Shown here one piece after another: positions 1 to 4,374 of a stretch of DNA of 9,047 nucleotides. Location: positions 1 through 9,047 of the forward strand of contig JAITNE010000020.1 of NCBI GenBank assembly GCA_031290635.1. Reading direction: 5' to 3'. The stretch comes from Tannerella sp. Lineage in GTDB: Bacteria; Bacteroidota; Bacteroidia; Bacteroidales; Tannerellaceae. The number at the start of each line of letters is the position of its first letter. Position 1 is the stretch's first letter. Below the pieces are notes generated by a model, which was not told the origin of the DNA, ran no database searches, and was given only the letters and a program-made list of their open reading frames with translations. Both the position numbers and the translations under genes were made by a program.

Positions 1-17
1 TGTAATAACATTCAACT

Positions 18-473
18 ATGCTAAAAGACAAGATAATAGTTTACACATCGGGGACATTCGACATGTTCCATTTCAATCATCTGAAGATGATAAATTACGC
101 ACGCAGCCTTGGCGACATCCTTGTCGTAGGCGTAAGCACCGACGAGTTAGTCGCGTCCTACAAGGAGAAACCCATTATCCCCTTCAACGAACGGCTGCAG
201 ATAATCGAGGCTTTGCGCACTCCCGACATCGTCATTCCGCAGCGCACCCTCGACCATACCGAGATAGTACGCAAGCTAAACATCGACGCCTTTGTAGTTG
301 GCGACGACTGGGTCGGCAAGTACGACTACCTCAAGGAACTCGGCGTGCAGGTCTTCTATTTCCCTTACGGTTCGGGCGTTTCATCGTCCTCGCTAAAGAA
401 GACCATCCACGATTCCTACGAGAAATCACTCCTCAAAGAACGACAATCCAAACCCGAAATCCATCCCACATAG
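18..473 (+). CDS. TagD-like (glycerol-3-phosphate-type) cytidylyltransferase
   Basis: This 151-residue cytoplasmic enzyme belongs to the nucleotidyltransferase superfamily and most resembles TagD-type enzymes, which join CTP and glycerol-3-phosphate to give CDP-glycerol plus pyrophosphate. Visible motifs are the N-terminal nucleotide-binding segment GTFDMFHFNH (residues 12-21, with the H18/H21 pair), an STDEL segment near 40-44, KPIIPFNER at 51-59 and a TagD-like GDDW at 95-98. Two things depart from the classical pattern. The HxGH box reads HFNH, and the usual RTSGIST-like C-terminal motif is replaced by YGSGVSSSS at 117-125. The true substrate may therefore be another phospho-alcohol, such as ethanolamine phosphate or a polyol phosphate. 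The protein is about 20 residues longer than TagD at its C-terminus. It opens the operon visible here, and the next gene starts 2 bp after its stop. The ATG at 18 is the only start in frame within the window; no clear Shine-Dalgarno is seen, as is usual in Bacteroidota. Confidence 0.9.
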   Translation: MLKDKIIVYTSGTFDMFHFNHLKMINYARSLGDILVVGVSTDELVASYKEKPIIPFNERLQIIEALRTPDIVIPQRTLDHTEIVRKLNIDAFVVGDDWVGKYDYLKELGVQVFYFPYGSGVSSSSLKKTIHDSYEKSLLKERQSKPEIHPT

Positions 474-475
474 TT

Positions 476-1198
476 ATGTTTGCAATAATCACAGGCGGCA
501 CAAAAGGCATAGGCTACTCGGTAGCAAAATGTATGGCAGAGATGGGATACAACCTGCTGCTAACCTATGGCGCGGACACGTTCACGGCACAGCGATCATG
601 CTCGGAGTTAAGCAAGACTTACGGCGTCGAAGCCTCAGCCCTGCAAGCCGACGTTTCAGACCGCAAAGCCGTTGACGTCATCGCCCGGCACGTCGAGAAC
701 CGCGACCTGACTATAGATGTCATCGTCCTGAATGCCGGATTGACCCTCCGCGACTCCTTCGAGGAAATGAAAGAGTCCGATTGGGAGCGCGTCTTTTACG
801 CTAACGTACAGTTCCCAGTATTCCTGCTGCAACGCCTTCTGGGACGCATCAAGCAAGGCGGCTCGGTGATATTCACAGGCTCGCTTATGGCAATACTGCC
901 GCACGGCATGTCATTGGCATACGGAGTAACAAAAGCCGCCGTACACGCTTTAGTCAAGAACATGGTGAAATTCCTGTCGCCACACGGAATCCGCATCAAC
1001 GCCGTAGCGCCCGGCTTTGTTGACACCGATTGGCAGAAGACCAAGCCCGTCGAAGTGCGCCGCGCGATTGAAAGCAAGATAGCACTCGGACGATTCGGCG
1101 AACCCGACGAACTGTCCAACATCTACCGCATGTTGATAGAAAACACCTACATTAACGGTTCAATCATCGTAGCCGACGGAGGATATTCATACAAATAA
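476..1198 (+). CDS. Short-chain dehydrogenase/reductase (SDR), FabG-like
   Basis: This 240-residue protein is a classical NAD(P)-dependent SDR with all family landmarks. The dinucleotide-binding TGGTKGIG is at 6-13, NAG at 86-88, the structural Asn at about 110, the catalytic Ser136 in TGS, and the YxxxK pair Y149/K153. The VAPGFVDT segment near 177-184 and the C-terminal INGSIIVADGG are also typical of FabG-like members. A general FabG (3-oxoacyl-ACP reductase) role cannot be excluded. However, it lies between a cytidylyltransferase gene (2 bp upstream) and a CDP-alcohol phosphatidyltransferase gene (7 bp downstream). That points to oxidation or reduction of a head-group precursor or lipid intermediate, much as SDR domains partner cytidylyltransferases in CDP-ribitol synthesis. 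That pathway role is inference; the enzyme class is secure. Confidence 0.92.
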   Translation: MFAIITGGTKGIGYSVAKCMAEMGYNLLLTYGADTFTAQRSCSELSKTYGVEASALQADVSDRKAVDVIARHVENRDLTIDVIVLNAGLTLRDSFEEMKESDWERVFYANVQFPVFLLQRLLGRIKQGGSVIFTGSLMAILPHGMSLAYGVTKAAVHALVKNMVKFLSPHGIRINAVAPGFVDTDWQKTKPVEVRRAIESKIALGRFGEPDELSNIYRMLIENTYINGSIIVADGGYSYK

Positions 1199-1205
1199 GA
1201 TTAAT

Positions 1206-2108
1206 ATGACAAACGACACAAACATCGCCAAAGAGTACGAAGCATCGCTTAAATCCATAGAAACAGAAAACTGTCTGGACAGATGGTTCTATCGCCCCGT
1301 CGGTTTCCGTATCGCCCGAGCGCTGCGCGGAAGCGGCATAACCCCAAACGCAATCACCATCATCTCGATCTTCGTCGGAGCAGCCGCCGGACCGCTCTTC
1401 TATTACGACAACATCTACTTCGCCCTCGTCGGCATACTCGCCCTGATTCTGGCTAATATCCTCGACTGCGTGGACGGGCAGTTAGCGCGGCTAACCGGCA
1501 TCAAATCCGAGATAGGACGCATTCTGGACGGCTTTGCCGGCGACGTCTGGTTTTTATGTATATACATCTCTCTGGCTCTACGAATGAACCGCGAGTACGA
1601 CACAAGCCTGTTTTTCATCCCTGCCGCACTCTCGGCAATATCCCACCTTGTACAAGCCAACATCACCGATTATTACAAGACGGTTCACCTCTTCTTCATC
1701 AGTCCCGCGAAGGGCAGCGAGTTGCAGTCGGCCGCCGAGGTACGACTTCAATACTCAGCGATGAAGCCCGGCGTCAGCAAGATGTTTTTCTTCTTCTACA
1801 AAGGCTACACCGCCCTTCAGGAATCCAAAACCCCGCGTCTGCAAAGCCTGCTCGCAGAGATAAGGAGCGAACACGGCGGCATACCGACCGAAGATTGCAG
1901 CCGGCAGTTTCGCCATTCAAGCAAGCGACTGATGACGTTATGGATAGATTACCTGACCTTCAACGGCCGCTTTATAGCTATTGTTATCAGCGTGCTAAGC
2001 GGCGTCGTGTGGCTATATTTTCTGATTGAGATAGCAGTACTTAACTTCGTGCTGTACAAATCCATCCACCTGCACGAGAAACTATGCAATAGCTTGCTGA
2101 AGAAATGA
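1206..2108 (+). CDS. CDP-alcohol phosphatidyltransferase family membrane protein
   Basis: This 300-residue integral membrane protein should transfer a phospho-alcohol group from a CDP-activated donor to an alcohol acceptor, releasing CMP, at the inner membrane. The family signature is present at D87-x2-D90-G91-x2-A94-R95-x8-G104-x3-D108. The last acidic residue is D113, one residue further than the canonical D-x3-D spacing because the segment reads DGFAGD. Hydrophobic spans are visible at about 49-65, 70-87, 112-126, 136-150 and 256-285, with a hydrophilic stretch at about 165-250 that is unusual in a minimal enzyme of this family. It is translationally coupled to the next gene through an ATGA overlap. 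The upstream cytidylyltransferase is the obvious source of its CDP-alcohol donor. Whether the acceptor is a diacylglycerol-like lipid, or the donor is CDP-diacylglycerol, cannot be decided from the sequence. Confidence 0.9.
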   Translation: MTNDTNIAKEYEASLKSIETENCLDRWFYRPVGFRIARALRGSGITPNAITIISIFVGAAAGPLFYYDNIYFALVGILALILANILDCVDGQLARLTGIKSEIGRILDGFAGDVWFLCIYISLALRMNREYDTSLFFIPAALSAISHLVQANITDYYKTVHLFFISPAKGSELQSAAEVRLQYSAMKPGVSKMFFFFYKGYTALQESKTPRLQSLLAEIRSEHGGIPTEDCSRQFRHSSKRLMTLWIDYLTFNGRFIAIVISVLSGVVWLYFLIEIAVLNFVLYKSIHLHEKLCNSLLKK

Positions 2109-2980
2109 AATCCGAATTACAGAACCAGTCATTGCAAGGAACGAAGCAATCAACAGTAAAACCCGAAGTTCTTGAAATAGCAGACATACAGCGACGTATG
2201 CCCTTGCTGCGTTCACGTTTGGGAGCATGGCTGATAAAGCGCCTGTTCCGGCTTTTAGCTATCGACAAGGTAAACGCGATACACGCACGCCACTGCCATC
2301 TTCGCGGCTCGGCGTTTACGTCCTCCATGCTTGCCGATCCGATGATGAACGTCAGCTACCGACTTCACAACAGCGAAGTACTTAACACCCTGCCCGAAGG
2401 CGCATTCATCACGGTCTCGAACCACCCTGTAGGCTCGCTCGACGGAATCATCCTGATAGACGTCTTTGCTTCCCGACGACCGGATTTTCGTGTTATGGTC
2501 AACGAAGTACTCTCGCATATCAACGCTATGGAAGACAACTTCATCTCCGTAATCCCCCGCACGTCGGACAGCAATTCGCCGAACCCAAATAACATCAACG
2601 GCGTACGGCTCGCAATCGCCCACCTTAAAGAAGGACATCCTATCGGCTTCTTTCCGGCCGGCGCGATGTCGTTTTATGACGCGCGCAGCAAAACGGTACA
2701 CGACCGGCCGTGGACTCACAGTGTAATCCGCATAATCCGCAAAGCAGGCTTACCGGTGATACCTGTGTATTTCGACTGCCTGAACTCGCCGTTCTTCTAC
2801 CGTCTCGGACGCCTGAGCTGGAAGATTCGCGTCCTGCGAGTAGCGCTCGAAGCCTTCAACAAGCGAGGTCGCACACTCGACGTCCACCTCCGTCCACCCA
2901 TCTCCCCCGACACAATCCGCCAATTCACGGATGACATTTCCCTCGCCGAATACCTCTACCGGGCGACCTACAACAAATGA
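2105..2980 (+). CDS. PlsC-like lysophospholipid acyltransferase family protein
   Basis: This 291-residue protein belongs to the glycerophospholipid acyltransferase (LPLAT/PlsC-like) superfamily and should move an acyl chain from acyl-ACP or acyl-CoA onto a lysolipid or related alcohol. Motif I appears as SNHPVGSLDG (105-114). H107 and D113 are separated by five residues rather than the classical four, a variant I associate with hemolysin-like acyltransferases. GFFPAGAMSF at 181-190 corresponds to motif III (FPxG), and LPVIPVYFD at 216-224 matches motif IV. There is no obvious signal peptide; residues 33-52 are amphipathic or hydrophobic and could give peripheral membrane contact. The start overlaps the previous stop (ATGA), so the two genes are probably coupled in translation. 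It ends the operon, and a 7-bp repeat array begins on the last base of its stop codon. Confidence 0.88.
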   Translation: MKSELQNQSLQGTKQSTVKPEVLEIADIQRRMPLLRSRLGAWLIKRLFRLLAIDKVNAIHARHCHLRGSAFTSSMLADPMMNVSYRLHNSEVLNTLPEGAFITVSNHPVGSLDGIILIDVFASRRPDFRVMVNEVLSHINAMEDNFISVIPRTSDSNSPNPNNINGVRLAIAHLKEGHPIGFFPAGAMSFYDARSKTVHDRPWTHSVIRIIRKAGLPVIPVYFDCLNSPFFYRLGRLSWKIRVLRVALEAFNKRGRTLDVHLRPPISPDTIRQFTDDISLAEYLYRATYNK

Positions 2981-3012
2981 ATTGAGAATTGAGAATTGAG
3001 AATTGAGAATTG
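2980..3012. repeat. 7-bp tandem repeat AATTGAG, block 1
   Basis: Four complete AATTGAG copies plus AATTG are seen, starting on the final A of the acyltransferase TGA stop codon. The phase matches a second block at 3050, with a GC-rich hairpin in between. The array lies outside the coding frame, so changes in copy number would not alter the protein. It could influence mRNA 3' structure, but no function can be read directly. Confidence 0.9.
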
Positions 3013-3027
3013 CGTACCGTGATTGTA

Positions 3028-3049
3028 GGGGCTGGCCTTGCGCCCGCCC
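3028..3049. repeat. GC-rich imperfect hairpin between two 7-bp repeat blocks
   Basis: Left arm GGGCTGGC (3029-3036) and right arm GCCCGCCC (3042-3049) pair over 8 positions with one T/C mismatch around the 5-nt loop CTTGC. The preceding TGTAGGG and this GGGGC...GCCC design resemble short dispersed palindromic repeats seen in many bacterial genomes. The element interrupts the surrounding AATTGAG tandem repeat, as though inserted into it. No T-tract follows directly, so it is not a classical intrinsic terminator, although it could stabilise the 3' end of the operon mRNA. Confidence 0.55.
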
Positions 3050-3095
3050 AATTGAGAATTGAGAATTGAGAATTGAGAATTGAGAATTGAGAATT
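3050..3095. repeat. 7-bp tandem repeat AATTGAG, block 2
   Basis: Six complete AATTGAG copies followed by AATT are seen with no mismatches. The unit is identical to that of the block at 2980, from which it is separated by a 37-bp segment containing the GC-rich hairpin. Perfect identity of all ten full copies across the two blocks suggests recent expansion or ongoing homogenisation by slippage. Confidence 0.9.
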
Positions 3096-3325
3096 TATTC
3101 AGGCACAGAAAATAATTAACATATAAAACCATACTAAGGAGGCTGTAAGAAATAAGGGACAGGAAAATTGGCATTATAAGTTGAATATTAACGCCGGCTG
3201 CTTGTTATTTCGTGACGAAACGGCTCCAAATTTTTTTTTGGCTTATCATTTCGTGACGAAACGGCTCCAATTTTTTTTTTGGCTTGTTATTTCGTCACGA
3301 AACGGTCTCAATTTTTTTTGCGGCA

Positions 3326-3360
3326 AGCCATTTCGTGACGAAACGGCTCCAATTTTTTTT
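3326..3360 (+). terminator. Terminator-like hairpin in array copy 4
   Basis: AGCC (3326-3329) pairs with GGCT (3345-3348), and TTTCG pairs with CGAAA across a TGA loop, with one A/C mismatch between the two stems. After CCAA comes a run of eight T (3353-3360). The orientation would stop transcripts coming from the upstream operon. The 4-nt gap before the T-run and the modest stem make it weaker than a textbook intrinsic terminator. Confidence 0.35.
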
Positions 3361-3366
3361 GCGGCA

Positions 3367-3401
3367 AGCCATTTCGTGACGAAACGGCTCCAATTTTTTT
3401 T
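3367..3401 (+). terminator. Terminator-like hairpin in array copy 5
   Basis: This is the same arrangement as in copy 4, shifted by 41 bp. AGCC (3367-3370) and GGCT (3386-3389) flank the TTTCG/CGAAA stem, followed by CCAA and eight T (3394-3401). Other copies keep the 5-bp inner stem and T-run but lose or alter the outer pairs, so copies 4 and 5 are the best terminator candidates of the array. Confidence 0.33.
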
Positions 3402-3671
3402 GCGGCAACTCGTTTCGTGACGAAACGGTCTCGATTTTTTTTGCGGCGACCTTTTTCGTGACGAAACGGTCTCAATTTTTTTTGTGGCAAGCTTTTTCGT
3501 GACGAAACGGTCTCGTTTTTTTTCGCGGCAAGCTTTTTCGTGACGAAACGGTCTCATTTTTTTTTGCGGCAACTCGTTTCGTGACGAAACGGACTCGATT
3601 TTTTTGCAGCAAGCCAATGTAAGATTACAATGAATAGAAAAATATATTTATATAGTCGGCAAAAAAAATAT

Positions 3672-3679
3672 TACCTTTG
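3672..3679 (+). promoter_or_regulatory. Bacteroidetes -7 promoter box (TACCTTTG)
   Basis: TACCTTTG matches the TAnnTTTG -7 element used by the primary sigma factor of Bacteroidota. Transcription would start a few bases downstream, leaving a leader of roughly 25 nt before the lipoprotein start at 3713. No clear TTTG -33 box is visible; TTTA at 3647-3650 is only a weak candidate. The box lies about 55 bp after the end of the 41-bp array. Confidence 0.65.
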
Positions 3680-3712
3680 CACTCAATTTTAATAACAAAA
3701 AATTATATGTAT

Positions 3713-4180
3713 ATGAAAAGAACTTATTTTTCAACGTCTCTCATCGTGTTTATGATGCTTTCGATTGTCGCCGGATTTAACGGATGTAGCGGTAAGGATG
3801 AAGAACCTGAGGTTGAGACATTGGAGAATGCTTGTCTTGATGTTCCATTAGATTCTGTTTGGATTCTACCTGTGCCTGCGAGGACGTTTGCCGAATTGAA
3901 TCAAACTTATTGGAAATTATCAGGATTTGAAAGTTGCGAAACAGGCGAGGTTACTGTGCCTTCACCGATTGAATGTGCCGATTGTTTTACTCTGTTCTTT
4001 GCGTATGATATAAGCAATTACGGAAATAATCTAATTTTTCTCGGAAAGAATATTGTATCCACCGGAAATATAAACATTTATGACACGAGTTATAAATATA
4101 ATCACGGTTCTTATTCTGAACTTAATGCCGACGGCGAACTCTTTAGAAGCCTTGTTGAGATACAGCTCGTACGAGTTTGA
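3713..4180 (+). CDS. Small putative surface lipoprotein, apparently frameshifted
   Basis: From ATG 3713 this frame gives 155 residues. It starts with a basic n-region and hydrophobic core, and Cys25 in GFNGC is the probable lipidation site. The following SGKDEE is rich in acidic residues, as in Bacteroidetes lipoprotein export signals, so surface display is likely. The lipobox FNGC is not ideal. The body contains a TYWKLSGF segment and a C-A-D-C-F stretch. Together with the C-terminal part found in the next frame, it resembles small META/HslJ-like beta-rich lipoproteins, although this is a weak family guess. The frame ends at TGA 4178-4180, just after a point where the reading frame seems to have been lost (near 4166). 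ATG 3707 is an alternative start two codons upstream. A TTG at 3677 lies inside the promoter box and is not credible. The gene is more AT-rich than its neighbours. Confidence 0.65.
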   Translation: MKRTYFSTSLIVFMMLSIVAGFNGCSGKDEEPEVETLENACLDVPLDSVWILPVPARTFAELNQTYWKLSGFESCETGEVTVPSPIECADCFTLFFAYDISNYGNNLIFLGKNIVSTGNINIYDTSYKYNHGSYSELNADGELFRSLVEIQLVRV

Positions 4181-4328
4181 CATGGAGAACTACAAACTGA
4201 AGGTGTTTTATGACGACAATAAAAGCTATATACTTTATAAAATGGTACGTGAGGAGGAAATGATTAATGACGGGAGAGAAAGAGAAGATACAAGCAATTC
4301 TCCTCCATGCATACCAGGGATATATTGA
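4167..4328 (+). pseudogene. Displaced C-terminal part of the frameshifted lipoprotein
   Basis: In the +1 frame relative to the lipoprotein, bases 4167-4328 encode SYEFDMENYKLKVFYDDNKS and then YILYKMV, a pattern typical of the last strands of small beta-rich Bacteroidales lipoproteins. Ignoring the single C at 4166 would join ...FRSLVEIQ directly to SYEFD..., giving one continuous protein of about 205 residues from 3713. There is no good independent start: the possible ATG at 4080 lies deep in the first frame. The last about 28 residues, after YILYK, are polar and look like an unrelated tail. This is therefore the C-terminus of a broken gene, or an intact gene carrying a sequencing error, rather than a separate gene. 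Confidence 0.55.
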
Positions 4329-4338
4329 AAAGAATAAC

Positions 4339-4346
4339 TACCTTTG
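4339..4346 (+). promoter_or_regulatory. Bacteroidetes -7 promoter box (TACCTTTG)
   Basis: TACCTTTG, identical to the box at 3672, lies 29 bp before the ATG of the GDPD-GH97 gene. It suggests that this gene has its own promoter rather than depending on the lipoprotein gene. A matching -33 TTTG is not evident. Confidence 0.65.
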
Positions 4347-4374
4347 CAGCTTAAATAAATAAACATTTACAGAC

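Larger units (their letters stand above)
3195..3617. repeat. Ten-unit 41-bp palindrome/T-tract tandem array
   Basis: Ten copies of a 41-bp unit follow one another, with the palindromic core starting at 3208, 3249, 3290, 3331, 3372, 3413, 3454, 3495, 3536 and 3577, exactly 41 bp apart each time. A partial unit tail precedes the first (about 3195-3207). Each unit begins TTTCGTGACGAAACGG; the first 13 bases are a perfect odd palindrome, and the only change is a central C in copy 3. Then comes a variable CTCC, TCTC or ACTC, an A/G-rich junction, a T-run of 7-10 bases, and a GCGGC plus variable hexamer. Whole units are conserved, with no unique spacers, so this is not a CRISPR array. It could be a cluster of protein-binding sites, a string of terminator-like hairpins, or an expanded selfish repeat. 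Confidence 0.93.
2981..3712. other. Gene-free, repeat-filled intergenic region
   Basis: These roughly 730 bases contain no credible protein gene or recognisable RNA gene. They hold two 7-bp repeat blocks around a GC-rich hairpin, about 100 bp of plain AT-rich sequence (3096-3194), a ten-unit 41-bp array (about 3195-3617), and a short AT-rich leader with the promoter of the downstream lipoprotein gene. Open frames across the array exist only because the unit carries few stop codons. They would encode the same DNA unit read in three frames. Confidence 0.8.

Noticed and set aside
3136..3142. AAGGAGG as a Shine-Dalgarno sequence for a small gene
   Set aside because: No ATG or GTG start with an open frame follows within a useful distance, and Bacteroidota rely little on such sites.
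2968..3174. Minus-strand 68-residue frame over the 7-bp repeat
   Set aside because: Its sequence is mostly the translation of the heptamer repeat (recurring FSILNSQ) and no start signal supports it.
3208..3589. The palindromes as canonical parS partition sites
   Set aside because: The chromosomal parS consensus is an even palindrome around CACGTG. The unit here is an odd palindrome around CGTGACG and does not match, though a different partition system cannot be excluded.
3195..3617. CRISPR array
   Set aside because: The whole 41-bp unit is conserved and there are no unique spacers of constant length between repeats. No cas gene is present in the window.
3181..3617. Protein-coding frames across the 41-bp array on both strands (up to about 123 residues on the minus strand)
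   Set aside because: The translations are the same DNA unit read in three rotating frames (41 is not a multiple of 3). They start with TTG and have no ribosome-binding or family signal. The + frame stays open only because copy 3 has TCA instead of TGA in its core.
3618..3629. TGTAA-GA-TTACA dyad upstream of the lipoprotein promoter as an operator
   Set aside because: The arms are only 5 bp, the region is AT-rich and no second copy occurs at the other promoters, so chance is a fair explanation.
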